Source of the DNA: Nocardioides panaciterrulae
Lineage (GTDB): Bacteria; Actinomycetota; Actinomycetes; Propionibacteriales; Nocardioidaceae
Assembly: GCF_013409645.1 (NCBI RefSeq)
Contig: NZ_JACCBG010000001.1
Coordinates: 2,230,001 to 2,294,000, forward strand
DNA: 64,000 bases
Direction of reading: 5' to 3'
Shown here: one piece after another, positions 17,106-25,410 of the stretch
Numbering within the stretch: position 1 is the stretch's first letter
Layout of the letters: each line of letters starts with the position of its first letter
Notes under the pieces: model-generated
Told to the model about the DNA's origin: nothing
Seen by the model: the letters and a program-made list of their open reading frames with translations, nothing else
The model's database searches: none
Program-made: the position numbers and the translations under genes

Positions 17106-17912
17106 TCAGCGGCGCTGCTCGCGCGCCGAGGCGTAGAGGCACAGCGCGGCGGCGGTGGAGAGGTTCAGGCTCTCGGCGCGGCCGTGGATCGGGATCCGCA
17201 CCCGGTGGTCGGCGAGCGCGGCGAGCTCGGCCGGCAGGCCCCAGGCCTCGTTGCCGAACAGCCAGGCGGTGGGCCGCGCGAGCAGCTCGCCGGCCCGCTC
17301 GAGATCGACCTCGCCGGCACCGTCGGCGGCCAGGACCACCAGGCCGGCCGCCTGGGCGGCGCGTACGGCGTCCGCCGGGTCGGGCTCGACCGCGAGCGGC
17401 AGGTGGAACAGCGAGCCCACGCTCGCGCGCACGGTCTTGGGGTTGTAGGCGTCGACCGAGTGACCCGCGAACACGACCGCGTCGGCCCCCGCCGCGTCCG
17501 CGCAGCGGATCACGGTGCCGGCGTTGCCCGGGTCGCGGATGTCGGCGCAGATCGCCAGCAGCCGGCGCTCCTGTGAGCCCAGGAGGTCCGCCAGCGGCCG
17601 GTCGAGGAACCGGCACAGTGCCACGACCCCGGCCGGGCTGACGCTGTCGCTGAGGCCGGCCAGCGCCTTGTCGTCGACCAGCGTCCAGGGGACGTCGGCG
17701 GACGCGAGCCCGGCGTACTGCCCGGTGGCCGTGGGGGTGGCGAAGACCTCCACCACGCAGCCGTCGGCCCCGAGGGCACCCTCGACGGCCTTGGGGCCGT
17801 CGGCAAGGAAAAGCCGCCGCTCGGCGCGAACCGAGCGGCGGCTGAGCTTCCGCGCTTCCTTGACCCGGCCGTTGCCCGCGGTCAGCGGGACAGCAGAGGT
17901 CGGGGGTCGCAT
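17106..17912 (-). CDS. TrmH/SpoU family RNA 2'-O-methyltransferase
   Basis: A 268-residue SAM-dependent RNA ribose methyltransferase. An N-terminal substrate-binding domain (about residues 15-95) precedes the knotted SPOUT domain with DIRDPGNAGTVIRCADAAG, LFGNEAWGLP, and the C-terminal block AESLNLSTAAALCLY, which form the SAM-binding knot. Target nucleotide (23S rRNA or tRNA) cannot be told. The ATG at 17912 is two bases after the rplT stop, so it belongs to the infC-rpmI-rplT transcript. Confidence 0.92.
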   Translation of the reverse strand: MRPPTSAVPLTAGNGRVKEARKLSRRSVRAERRLFLADGPKAVEGALGADGCVVEVFATPTATGQYAGLASADVPWTLVDDKALAGLSDSVSPAGVVALCRFLDRPLADLLGSQERRLLAICADIRDPGNAGTVIRCADAAGADAVVFAGHSVDAYNPKTVRASVGSLFHLPLAVEPDPADAVRAAQAAGLVVLAADGAGEVDLERAGELLARPTAWLFGNEAWGLPAELAALADHRVRIPIHGRAESLNLSTAAALCLYASAREQRR

Positions 17913-17914
17913 CG

Positions 17915-18307
17915 TCAGACGGTCGCCTCGGCCTTGGGGGCGTTGACGTCCTCCGGCAGCGCGGCCTTCGCGGCCTCGACCAGCGCGTTGAACGCGGGGA
18001 GGTCGTTGACGGCCAGCTCGGCGAGGATCTTCCGGTCGACCTCGACGCCGGCCAGGCTCAGGCCCTGGATGAACCGGTTGTAGGTCATGCCCTGGGCGCG
18101 GGCCGCAGCGTTGATGCGCTGGATCCACAGCTTGCGGAAGTTGCCCTTGTTCTTGCGCCGGTCGTTGTAGCTGTAGACCAGCGAGTGGGTGACCTGCTCC
18201 TTGGCCTTGCGGTAGAGGCGCGAGCGCTGGCCGCGGTAGCCGCTGGCCCGCTCGAGGACGACCCTGCGCTTCTTCTGGGCGTTCACTGCCCGCTTGACGC
18301 GTGCCAC
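17915..18307 (-). CDS. rplT: 50S ribosomal protein L20
   Basis: A 130-residue L20, a basic assembly protein that binds 23S rRNA early. The N-terminal arginine/lysine-rich segment and the block [20 protein letters not shown] are characteristic; the C-terminal acidic tail of about ten residues is a normal actinobacterial extension. It is between rpmI and the methyltransferase gene, probably one transcript from the infC promoter. Confidence 0.98.
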   Translation of the reverse strand: MARVKRAVNAQKKRRVVLERASGYRGQRSRLYRKAKEQVTHSLVYSYNDRRKNKGNFRKLWIQRINAAARAQGMTYNRFIQGLSLAGVEVDRKILAELAVNDLPAFNALVEAAKAALPEDVNAPKAEATV

Positions 18308-18384
18308 GTTGTTACTCCTTGTTGCTTGGTTCGGGGACGCCGGTCACGACCAGGTCGGCCGGCGGAGGTACGGGGACGGGTCGG

Positions 18385-18579
18385 TCAGCGACCCAGCAGC
18401 TTGTTGACACGCTTGACGTCGGACTTGGCGATCTCGGTGGTGCCCGTCATCCGACGCGTGACCTTCGAGGGCTTCTTCTCGAGGTTGTGGCGCTTGCCGG
18501 CCTTCTCGCGCAGGATCTTGCCCGAACCGGTCACCCGGAACCGCTTGCTGGCACCGGAGTGGGGCTTGTTCTTCGGCAT
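18385..18579 (-). CDS. rpmI: 50S ribosomal protein L35
   Basis: A 64-residue small basic ribosomal protein starting [20 protein letters not shown], diagnostic of L35. The order infC-rpmI-rplT is the standard one. An 81-nt spacer separates it from infC and 77 nt from rplT. Confidence 0.98.
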   Translation of the reverse strand: MPKNKPHSGASKRFRVTGSGKILREKAGKRHNLEKKPSKVTRRMTGTTEIAKSDVKRVNKLLGR

Positions 18580-18660
18580 GTCTTCGCTCTCTATCTCTGT
18601 GGTCGGGCCGCCCGGGGGCAGCCGATCGTGTCGTCGGCGTGGGGACGCGGCAGGGCCGCG

Positions 18661-19344
18661 TCAGGCCTCGATCTCGGGGTCGAGGTTCTCGGAGCGACCG
18701 CGCTCCTTCTTCGGGGCCGCGGGGCGCCCGGCGTTGGCCGCGGTGCGCTCGGCGCGCTCCTCCGCCTCCTCGGCGGCCCGCTCGGCCATCCGGGTCTCCT
18801 TCTCGGCCTGCATCTCGACCTTGGCGTCGGCCTTCTTCTTGTGCGGGCCGAGCACCATGGTCATGTTGCGGCCGTCCTGCTTCGGCGCGGACTCCACGAA
18901 GCCGAGGTCGGTGACGTCCTCGGCGAGCCGCTGCAGCAGGCGGAAGCCCAGCTCGGGGCGGTGCTGCTCACGACCGCGGAACATGATCGTGATCTTGACC
19001 TTGTCCCCGGCCCGGAGGAACCGCACGACGTGACCCTTCTTGGTCTCGTAGTCGTGGGCGTCGATCTTCGGACGAAGCTTCATCTCCTTGATGATCACGT
19101 TCGTCTGGTTGCGACGGGCCTCACGGGCCTTCTGGGCGTTCTCGTACTTGAACTTCCCGTAGTCCATGAGCTTGCAGACCGGGGGCCGCGCCGTCGGGGC
19201 GACCTCGACCAGGTCGAGGTCGGCCTCCTGCGCCAGGCGCAGCGCGTCAGCCGTCGGCACGATGCCGACGGTCTCGCCATTGGGTCCAACGAGACGGACC
19301 TCGGAAACCCGGATCCGGTCGTTGATACGAAGCTCGGTGCTGAT
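18661..19344 (-). CDS. infC: translation initiation factor IF-3, apparent AUC start
   Basis: A 227-residue IF-3 that binds the 30S subunit and checks the start codon. The frame homologous to IF-3 begins [20 protein letters not shown], and the only plausible initiation site is ATC at 19342-19344, four bases after AGGAGG. No ATG, GTG or TTG lies in frame between the Shine-Dalgarno sequence and the GTG at 19260, which would delete 28 conserved N-terminal residues. Non-canonical (AUU) starts in infC are known from E. coli, where they let IF-3 repress its own translation. A C-terminal extension of about 25 charged residues follows the core. Confidence 0.93.
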   Translation of the reverse strand: MSTELRINDRIRVSEVRLVGPNGETVGIVPTADALRLAQEADLDLVEVAPTARPPVCKLMDYGKFKYENAQKAREARRNQTNVIIKEMKLRPKIDAHDYETKKGHVVRFLRAGDKVKITIMFRGREQHRPELGFRLLQRLAEDVTDLGFVESAPKQDGRNMTMVLGPHKKKADAKVEMQAEKETRMAERAAEEAEERAERTAANAGRPAAPKKERGRSENLDPEIEA

Positions 19345-19669
19345 GTGTCCTCCTGGTGGCGTTCTGGCCGGAGGTCCTCGTCGCTCCCGGGACTCGCGCC
19401 CGGAAATGACGAAGGCTTCCGCTTGTCAGCAAGCGGAAGCCAGTCGAACGCGCCCTCCCGGGGCACTCAGCGGGGGAACCGCCCGGTGCTCGCGCGCCGG
19501 GCGAGTGCTCTCGCCGGACCGGACCCGACGACCTGTGCTCCGGCGGGCCGGGGCGGCGGTCGATGCGGGTGGGAGATCATGTGGTGCCTGGTCTCCGCTT
19601 GTCGGATCGGCTCCCCCAGCCGCCGAGGCGGACGAGGGAACTGATCGGTCAACACGTGATGCTAGCCGA
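19345..19669 (-). promoter_or_regulatory. infC leader and promoter region
   Basis: About 325 bp between infC and the SseB-like gene, without a credible coding frame. AGGAGG just upstream of the ATC start is the ribosome site. A candidate -10, TAGCAT, lies at 19659-19664 on the minus strand within GCTAGCAT; no strong -35 was seen. If used, the leader is roughly 310 nt, long enough for regulation. A strong hairpin at 19414-19441 is listed separately. Confidence 0.5.
19414..19441 (-). promoter_or_regulatory. 11-bp perfect hairpin in the infC leader
   Basis: GGCTTCCGCTT (19414-19424) and AAGCGGAAGCC (19431-19441) are perfectly complementary with a 6-nt loop. It lies about 70 nt upstream of the infC start codon. 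No U-tract follows in the infC sense, so it is not a classical intrinsic terminator; attenuation or a protein-binding site is possible. Confidence 0.6.
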
Positions 19670-20239
19670 TCATTCCGGTCCGGGCCGAATCCAGGCCACA
19701 CGATCGCCGACCCGGGCCACCCGCCAACCCAACGCCAGCCCCTGCAGGTCCTCCCCCTCGACCACCACGGTCACGGGCCCGGCCACGTCGACCACCAGCG
19801 CGGCGGCCCCGTCCTGGAGCGCGGACTGCGCCGCCACCCGGGCGGGGACCGGCACCGGGCGGGCCTCGGGGTTCCAGGCCTGCAACGGGCGGCTCCCGGA
19901 GAACGCCAGCAGCCCGAGGCGCCCGTCGGCGCCGCGGAGCAGCACCGACGCCATGTCGCTGGACTTGTCGTGCGCCAGGCCGGCCTCGTCGTGCTCGACC
20001 TCGCCGAGCACGGCCACCACCGGGACGAGCAGCCGCGACCCCCGCAGCGCCGCGAGCACCGAGGGCCACCCCGCGCCCGCGTCCGCGGCGTACGACGCGA
20101 GCGCGGAGGCCAGCTCGGCCTCCACCTCGCCGGTGTCGCCGTCGAAGCCCGGGTCGGGGATCCGGCGCAGCGGCTGCTGGTGCGGGGGCGGCTGCTGGGG
20201 TTGCCGGGGCGAGCGGCCGTCGGGTCCGGGCTGGGTCAC
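19670..20239 (-). CDS. SseB family protein
   Basis: A 189-residue soluble protein of the SseB N-terminal-domain type, common and uncharacterised in actinobacteria. A Pro/Gln-rich N-terminus of about 30 residues precedes LASALASYAADAGAGWPSVL and SRLLVPVVAVLGE, then SSDMASVLLRGADGRLGLL, blocks typical of the fold. It sits upstream of infC on the same strand, about 325 bp away, and is divergent from the membrane protein gene at 20307. Function unknown. Confidence 0.82.
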   Translation of the reverse strand: MTQPGPDGRSPRQPQQPPPHQQPLRRIPDPGFDGDTGEVEAELASALASYAADAGAGWPSVLAALRGSRLLVPVVAVLGEVEHDEAGLAHDKSSDMASVLLRGADGRLGLLAFSGSRPLQAWNPEARPVPVPARVAAQSALQDGAAALVVDVAGPVTVVVEGEDLQGLALGWRVARVGDRVAWIRPGPE

Positions 20240-20306
20240 GACACCATCCTCGCCGCTGGGTCAGAGGACGCCTTGTCGGGGGCACCACATGTGACACGCT
20301 GGGGGT

Positions 20307-20732
20307 GTGGACGACGTGAGCTGGGCAGCCCTGACGCTGAGCCTCACCGTGCTCGGTGGGATCTGGACCTGGCACACCTTCCGGCACCGGGGCCTGGCCT
20401 CGGGCCTCCGCGCGCTGGCGTTCACGCTGCTGCCGCTGGCGGCCTACCTCACCCGCACGCTGCGGATGTTCACCAGGATCGGCCAGGCCGTCGCCGACTG
20501 GGCGACCAGCCTCGTCTTCAACCCGATGGTGTGGTCCGGCGTGGTGGTCGCCGGGATCTCGGTCGTGCTGTTCGTGGTCTCGGGGTTCCTGCGGAAGCGG
20601 GCGCCCGCGAAGGTCGGCTCCGGTCGGGGCAGGAGCACGCTCCCCGAGGCGCCGCAGCACGGCCGGGCACCGGCCGCGGACGACGACATGGCCGAGATCG
20701 AGGCCCTCCTGCGCAAGCGCGGGATCTCCTGA
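20307..20732 (+). CDS. small membrane protein of unknown function
   Basis: A 141-residue protein with three likely membrane helices (about residues 5-22, 32-50 and 74-95) and a charged cytoplasmic tail ending in DDDMAEIEALLRKRGIS. No family was recognised with confidence; similar small proteins are encoded beside SseB/infC genes in other actinobacteria by recollection. The GTG start at 20307 has no ribosome site in front of it, fitting a leaderless mRNA. The next gene follows after 40 bp in the same direction. Confidence 0.75.
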   Translation: MDDVSWAALTLSLTVLGGIWTWHTFRHRGLASGLRALAFTLLPLAAYLTRTLRMFTRIGQAVADWATSLVFNPMVWSGVVVAGISVVLFVVSGFLRKRAPAKVGSGRGRSTLPEAPQHGRAPAADDDMAEIEALLRKRGIS

Positions 20733-20772
20733 TGCCCGCCGCTGAGGACCGCACCCGGGTCGCCGCCCGCCG

Positions 20773-22005
20773 ATGACGAGCACCCAGCCCGCGCACGCCG
20801 GGATCGCGCGCAACCGGTTGTGGGCGCGCCTCAACGAGGCCGTCGCCGCGCACGGCGAGCCGTTGCCGACCCCCTTGATGCTGGTCGACCTCGACGCCTT
20901 CGACGCGAACGCGGACGACCTGGCACGCCGGGCCGGGAGCAAGCCGGTCCGCGTGGCCTCGAAGTCCCTGCGGGTGCCTGCGCTGCTGCAGCGGGCGCTG
21001 CGGCACCCGGGGTTCCGCGGCGTGCTCGCCTACACCCTGGCCGAGGCGTGGTGGCTGCACGAGCACGACGTGTGCGACGACATCCTGGTCGCCTACCCCA
21101 CCGTCGACCGGGCCGCGCTCACCCGGCTGGTGGTCTCGCCCTCGGCCGCCGCGCAGATCACGCTGATGATCGACGACGTCGCCCACCTCGACATGATCGA
21201 CTCCGTCCGCGCCTCCCACGCCGTGCCGGTGAGGGTGGCCATCGACGTGGACGCCGGCCTGTGGGTCGGCGGCCGGCACATCGGACCGAAGCGCTCGCCC
21301 CTGCACGAGGCCGACGAGGTGGTCGCCCTGGCCCGGGAGGTGGTGGCCCGGGACGGCTTCCGGCTCGTGGGCGCGATGACCTACGAGGGCCAGGTCGCCG
21401 GGGTGCCCGACGACGTGCCCGACCAGCGGACCCGGTCGGCGCTCGTGCGGCGGCTCAAGGGCGCCTCGCTGACCCAGCTGGCGACGCGTCGCGGGCAGGT
21501 CGCGGACGCGCTCGCCGGGGTCGCGGACCTCGAGCTGTGGAACGCGGGCGGCTCGGGTTCGGTCGCGGAGTCCGCCACCGACCCCGTGGTCACCGAGGTC
21601 AGCGCGGGCTCCGGGCTGCTGGTGCCGACGCTCTTCGACCACTACCGCAGCTTCGAGCCGCGGCAGGCGTCGTACTTCGCCCTGCCGGTCACCCGGCGCC
21701 CCTCGCCGCAGGTCGTCACCGTGCACGGCGGCGGCCTGGTCGCCTCCGGCGCGGCCGGCCCCGACCGGCTGCCGGTGCCGTGGGCGCCGGCCGGGCTGCA
21801 GCTCACGTCGCTCGAGGGCGCCGGCGAGGTGCAGACGCCGCTGACCGGTCACGCGACCGGGCTGCTGTCCATCGGCGACCTGGTGTGGTTCCGGCACGCG
21901 AAGTCCGGCGAGCCGTTCGAGCACACCGGGACCGTCCACCTGCTGCAGGGCGACCGGATCGTCGACTCCGTGCCGACCTACCGCGGCCTGGGCCTGGCGT
22001 TCTGA
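20773..22005 (+). CDS. PLP-dependent amino acid deaminase/aldolase (D-threonine aldolase-like)
   Basis: A 410-residue fold-type III PLP enzyme of the alanine racemase N-terminal / D-threonine aldolase group. PLP should bind Lys64 in RVASKSLRVP near the start of the barrel, with a C-terminal beta domain (from about residue 280) carrying a conserved His and metal site in this group. Members act on D-threonine, D-serine or related amino acids; the substrate is not evident. The next gene starts two bases after its stop. Confidence 0.85.
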   Translation: MTSTQPAHAGIARNRLWARLNEAVAAHGEPLPTPLMLVDLDAFDANADDLARRAGSKPVRVASKSLRVPALLQRALRHPGFRGVLAYTLAEAWWLHEHDVCDDILVAYPTVDRAALTRLVVSPSAAAQITLMIDDVAHLDMIDSVRASHAVPVRVAIDVDAGLWVGGRHIGPKRSPLHEADEVVALAREVVARDGFRLVGAMTYEGQVAGVPDDVPDQRTRSALVRRLKGASLTQLATRRGQVADALAGVADLELWNAGGSGSVAESATDPVVTEVSAGSGLLVPTLFDHYRSFEPRQASYFALPVTRRPSPQVVTVHGGGLVASGAAGPDRLPVPWAPAGLQLTSLEGAGEVQTPLTGHATGLLSIGDLVWFRHAKSGEPFEHTGTVHLLQGDRIVDSVPTYRGLGLAF

Positions 22006-22007
22006 GC

Positions 22008-22619
22008 GTGGCCGCTCCCGATCCCCGGCCCGGTCCGCGTCCCCAGCCCCATCCCCGTCCCCGGCCGGCGCCGTCGGTGGAGGACACCGCCGCCCTGCTG
22101 CTGGCACGGGCCGAGGCCCGCCCCGCGAGCCTGGGCGCCGGCCGGCTGCTCTGCATCGACGGGCCGGCGGGCTCCGGGAAGACCACGCTCGCCGCGGCGG
22201 TGGCCGCCGGCCGGACCGACACGCCGGTCGTGCACATGGACGACCTCTACGACGGCTGGCAGGGCCTCCCCCGGCTCCCCGGCCAGCTGGCCGCGCTGCT
22301 CGCGCCGCTCACCCGCGGCGAGCCGGGACGCTACCGGCGCTACGACTGGCACGCCGGGAGCTACGCCGAGACCGTCACCGTGCGGCCCGCCCCGCTGCTG
22401 GTCCTCGAGGGCGTCGGGGCCGGCGCCCGGAGCATCGCCCGGCTGATCACGCTGCTGGTCTGGGTCACGGCCCCGCCGGAGCTGCGGTTGCGTCGCGGGC
22501 TGGAGCGCGACGGGGCGTCGATGGCGCCCCAGTGGGAGCGGTGGATGCGCGACGAGGCCGAGCACCTGGCCCGCGAGCGGACCGCGGCCCGGGCCGACGT
22601 CGTCGTCGACGGCTCCTGA
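22008..22619 (+). CDS. P-loop kinase of the uridine kinase type
   Basis: A 203-residue P-loop NTPase. After a Pro/Arg-rich N-terminus of about 25 residues comes the Walker A motif GPAGSGKTT (about residues 52-60), then VVHMDDLYDGW with the substrate-site Asp pair, and YDWHAGSYAE with LLVLEGVGAG, as in uridine/nucleoside kinases. Phosphorylation of a nucleoside or small hydroxyl compound is likely, substrate unknown. GTG at 22008 lies two bases after the preceding stop, so it is co-translated with the aldolase. A second in-frame stop follows 15 bases after the first. Confidence 0.82.
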   Translation: MAAPDPRPGPRPQPHPRPRPAPSVEDTAALLLARAEARPASLGAGRLLCIDGPAGSGKTTLAAAVAAGRTDTPVVHMDDLYDGWQGLPRLPGQLAALLAPLTRGEPGRYRRYDWHAGSYAETVTVRPAPLLVLEGVGAGARSIARLITLLVWVTAPPELRLRRGLERDGASMAPQWERWMRDEAEHLARERTAARADVVVDGS

Positions 22620-22705
22620 GGCCCGATCACCTGAGGCCGGCCGCATGCCGGTCGACGATCGCCGACTCGCGTGGAGGGGAGGCCGGCAACGGGGGTGGTC
22701 GACCT

Positions 22706-22711
22706 TAGGGT
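22706..22711 (+). promoter_or_regulatory. -10 element TAGGGT, probable leaderless start
   Basis: TAGGGT ends seven bases before the ATG at 22719, and the intervening bases GTCCCCC contain no ribosome site. The gene downstream is probably read from a leaderless mRNA. Confidence 0.6.
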
Positions 22712-22718
22712 GTCCCCC

Positions 22719-23642
22719 ATGCTCTCTCCCAGCGGCGACCAGTTCGAGATCGGCGGCGGCGGTTACCGCGCCGTCGTCACGGAGTGCGGGGGTGGCCTGC
22801 GGGTGCTCGAGCACCAGGGCCGGCCGCTGCTCGACGGGTACGACGCGGACGCGGCCGCCTGGGGCGGCCGCGGCCAGCTGCTGATGCCCTGGCCGAACCG
22901 GCTCCGCGACGGCGCGTACTCCTTCGGCGGCCGCGACCTGCAGCTGGCGCTCAGCGAGCCGAAGCGGAGCAACGCCTCCCACGGCCTCGTGCGCTGGACC
23001 GCCTGGACCCTCGAGGAGCACACGCCGCACTCGGTCTCGCTGGTCTACCGGCTGATGGCGCAGACGGGCTATCCGTGGACGCTCGACCTCCACGTGCTCT
23101 ACGACCTCTCCGCCGACGGCCTGACCGTGACGCAGACCGCGACCAACATGTCCGCCGCGGCGGCGCCGTACGCCAGTGGCGCCCACCCCTACCTCCGGGT
23201 CGGCGCGGGCCCGGTCGACCGGCTGGAGCTGACCGTGCCGGCGGCCACCCGGGCGCTGGTCGACGACCGGCTGATCCCGGTGGGCAGCGAGCCGGTGGAG
23301 GACACGGCGTACGACTTCCGGATGGCGCGGCCGATCCGGCAGACCCACTTCGACGACGGCTTCACCGACCTCGAACGCGACGAGCAGGGCGTCGCCACCG
23401 TCGTGCTGCGTGATCCGGCGAGCGGCGAGGGGGTGGCCCTCTGGGCCGACCGGCAGCACCGGTGGCTGCAGGTCTACACCGCCGACGACGCGCCCGCGAC
23501 CGCCCGCCGGTCCCTGGCCGTGGAGCCGATGACCGCGCCCGCGAACGCGTTCCGGTCCGGGCAGGACCTCCTCACGCTCGCCCCCGCCGGCGAGACCGGC
23601 GACGAGCACTCGGCCTCCTGGGGCATCCGCGCCCTGGACTGA
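22719..23642 (+). CDS. aldose 1-epimerase family protein
   Basis: A 307-residue galactose mutarotase-like protein. The family blocks LLMPWPNRLRDGAYSFGG, the catalytic-type His in NASHGLVRW, GAHPYLRVG, and the C-terminal AVEPMTAPANAF with its conserved Glu are present. It interconverts sugar anomers; the actinobacterial subgroup is poorly defined. The ATG at 22719 was chosen over an earlier in-frame start because of the -10 element directly upstream. It converges with the PH-like gene 31 bp downstream. Confidence 0.88.
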   Translation: MLSPSGDQFEIGGGGYRAVVTECGGGLRVLEHQGRPLLDGYDADAAAWGGRGQLLMPWPNRLRDGAYSFGGRDLQLALSEPKRSNASHGLVRWTAWTLEEHTPHSVSLVYRLMAQTGYPWTLDLHVLYDLSADGLTVTQTATNMSAAAAPYASGAHPYLRVGAGPVDRLELTVPAATRALVDDRLIPVGSEPVEDTAYDFRMARPIRQTHFDDGFTDLERDEQGVATVVLRDPASGEGVALWADRQHRWLQVYTADDAPATARRSLAVEPMTAPANAFRSGQDLLTLAPAGETGDEHSASWGIRALD

Positions 23643-23673
23643 GCGCCTGCGGCGCCGCCCCCGGGCGGCACGC

Positions 23674-24135
23674 TCAGTGGTCGAGCAGGACCCGCAGCTG
23701 GCGCACCGCGGTGTGCGCGCGCTCGCCGTCCGAGCCCTGGATGCCGAGGGCGGACGCGGTGGTGCCGTCGCTGAGGTCCAGGGTCACCCACGGGGCCCCG
23801 GGCGGCAGGTGCACGGCCACCACCTCGGCCCAGTCGTACTCCCGGCGCCGGTAGCCGTTGACGACGACCAGGCACCGGTCGGTCGCGACGACCCGGGAGC
23901 GCACCAGGGCGTACCAGGCGGCGAAGCCCAGCAGCCCGAGGAAGACGAGCGTGCTGCGCTGGAAGAACGTGAACTTCGCCCGGGTCTCGGCGTCGAAGGA
24001 GAACCAGGCGAAGACGCACACGACCAGCAGCGCGACACCGAACACGATTCCCGCGATGCGGGCGCCGAAGGGACGCCAGGTGTGCGGGAGGGTCACCGCG
24101 GGCACGCCGGGCCCGCCCTCAGAGCCGGCAGGCAT
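23674..24135 (-). CDS. PH domain-containing membrane protein
   Basis: A 153-residue protein with two membrane helices (about residues 22-45 and 57-75) and a C-terminal bacterial PH-like domain with ATDRCLVVVNGYRRREYDWA and VTLDLSDG. This small family is regularly found after hisG in actinobacteria; its function is unknown. The ATG at 24135 lies 17 bp inside hisG; GTG codons at 24105 or 24096 just after the hisG stop are alternative starts, and the protein core would be unaffected. Confidence 0.82.
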   Translation of the reverse strand: MPAGSEGGPGVPAVTLPHTWRPFGARIAGIVFGVALLVVCVFAWFSFDAETRAKFTFFQRSTLVFLGLLGFAAWYALVRSRVVATDRCLVVVNGYRRREYDWAEVVAVHLPPGAPWVTLDLSDGTTASALGIQGSDGERAHTAVRQLRVLLDH

Positions 24136-24997
24136 GGATGTCGGTGAGCAGGATGCCGCGAGCGCCGACCTCGTACAGCTCGTCCATGAGCCGGTGCGCG
24201 CCATCGCGGGGCACCATCGCGCGCACCGCGACCCAGCCCTCCCGCTGCAGCGGCGAGACGGTGGGGCTCTCGATGCCGGGGGTCAGGGCGCAGGCGCGGG
24301 CGACGTGCGCGCTCTCGATGTCGTAGTCCATCATCACGTAGCTGCGGGCGACCAGCACACCCTCCAGGCGGCGCCGGAACACCTCGAACCCCGGGGGCAC
24401 CGCGCTGGACCGGGTGATCAGCACCGCTCCGGACTCCAAGATGACCTCGCCGAAGGTCTCCAGGCCCGCCTGGCGCAGCGTGCTGCCGGTCTCGACCACG
24501 TCGGCGATCACGTCCGCGACGCCGAGCTGGATGCTGGTCTCCACCGCGCCGTCCAGCCGGGTGACGCTTGCCTCGATCCCGCGCTCCTCCAGGAACGAGC
24601 GGACCACCCCGACGTACGACGTGGCGATCCGCGCGCCGGCGAGCTGGCTGAGGTCGGAGTAGCGGCCCGCCGGCCCGGCGAAGTGGAAGCGGCTGCGCCC
24701 GAAGCCGAGCTCGAGCACCTCGTCGGCCTTGGCGCCGGAGTCCAGGAGCAGGTCGCGCCCGGTGATGCCCACGTCGAGGGTGCCCTCCCCGACGTACAGC
24801 GCGATGTCCCGGGGGCGGAGGTAGAAGAACTCGACGCCGTTGTCGACGTCGACGAGCGTGAGCTCCTTGGAGTCGCTGCGCTGGCGGTAGCCGGACTCGC
24901 GCAACATCTCGGAGGCCGCCTGGGACAGCGCGCCCTTGTTGGGGACCGCGACCCGCAGGAGGCCGCTGGTCGTCGGGGTGGTGACCCTGTCACTCAT
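24119..24997 (-). CDS. hisG: ATP phosphoribosyltransferase (long form)
   Basis: A 292-residue HisG, first enzyme of histidine synthesis, joining ATP and PRPP. The N-terminal catalytic part starts LLRVAVPNKGALS; the PRPP loop region GSTLRQAGLE and the C-terminal allosteric domain (about residues 215-290, VMMDYDIESAHVARAC through HRLMDELYEVGARGILLTDI) identify the long, histidine-inhibited class. ATG at 24997 is preferred to a GTG one codon upstream. It follows hisE by 13 bp in one operon. Confidence 0.96.
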   Translation of the reverse strand: MSDRVTTPTTSGLLRVAVPNKGALSQAASEMLRESGYRQRSDSKELTLVDVDNGVEFFYLRPRDIALYVGEGTLDVGITGRDLLLDSGAKADEVLELGFGRSRFHFAGPAGRYSDLSQLAGARIATSYVGVVRSFLEERGIEASVTRLDGAVETSIQLGVADVIADVVETGSTLRQAGLETFGEVILESGAVLITRSSAVPPGFEVFRRRLEGVLVARSYVMMDYDIESAHVARACALTPGIESPTVSPLQREGWVAVRAMVPRDGAHRLMDELYEVGARGILLTDIHACRL

Positions 24998-25010
24998 CAC
25001 AGTCCGGTCC

Positions 25011-25274
25011 TCACAGGTGGGAGTAGACGTCGGCGAGGGAGATGCCGCTGGCGAGCATCAGCACCTGGGCGTGGTAGAGCAGCTGACTGATCTCCTCGGC
25101 GGTGCGCTCGGCACCCTCGTGCTCGGCGGCCATCCACGACTCGGCGGCCTCCTCGACCAGCTTCTTGCCGATCGCGTGCACGCCGGCGTCCAGCTGGGCC
25201 ACGGTGCCGGATCCCTCGGGGCGCTCGCGGGCCTTCTCGCTCAGCTCGGCCCACAGCTCGTCGAACGTCTTCAC
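25011..25274 (-). CDS. hisE: phosphoribosyl-ATP diphosphatase
   Basis: An 87-residue HisE, which removes pyrophosphate from phosphoribosyl-ATP. Blocks [10 protein letters not shown] and [17 protein letters not shown], with the metal-binding glutamates, and [14 protein letters not shown] are diagnostic. The GTG at 25274 matches the family N-terminus; longer starts upstream give unrelated sequence. A -10 element eight bases upstream suggests a near-leaderless transcript carrying hisE-hisG-PH gene. Confidence 0.95.
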   Translation of the reverse strand: MKTFDELWAELSEKARERPEGSGTVAQLDAGVHAIGKKLVEEAAESWMAAEHEGAERTAEEISQLLYHAQVLMLASGISLADVYSHL

Positions 25275-25282
25275 GGTCGCCC

Positions 25283-25288
25283 AGCCTA
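25283..25288 (-). promoter_or_regulatory. -10 element TAGGCT before hisE
   Basis: TAGGCT on the minus strand ends eight bases before the hisE GTG, predicting a 5' leader of zero to two bases. It makes hisE-hisG a unit distinct from the riboflavin operon upstream. Confidence 0.55.
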
Positions 25289-25372
25289 CGGCGTACGCCG
25301 GTCCCGGCCGGTCGGGTGTCCACCCCGCCGGCTGCGCGGCGGTCACGTGCGTCACATGCGGAGTGCGGCGAG

Positions 25373-25391
25373 CCCCGCCGGCCGGCCGGGG
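25373..25391 (-). terminator. GC-rich hairpin after ribH
   Basis: CCCCG and CGGGG flank a palindromic GCCGGCCGG core, about 20 nt past the ribH stop. No U-tract follows, as often in high-GC actinobacteria. It probably marks the end of the riboflavin operon before the hisE promoter. Confidence 0.5.
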
Positions 25392-25410
25392 ATTCCCGTC
25401 GGTGGCGCGC

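Noticed and set aside
18661..19260. infC starting at the GTG at 19260
   Set aside because: This would remove the conserved IF-3 N-terminal segment, and the AGGAGG ribosome site lies far upstream next to ATC.
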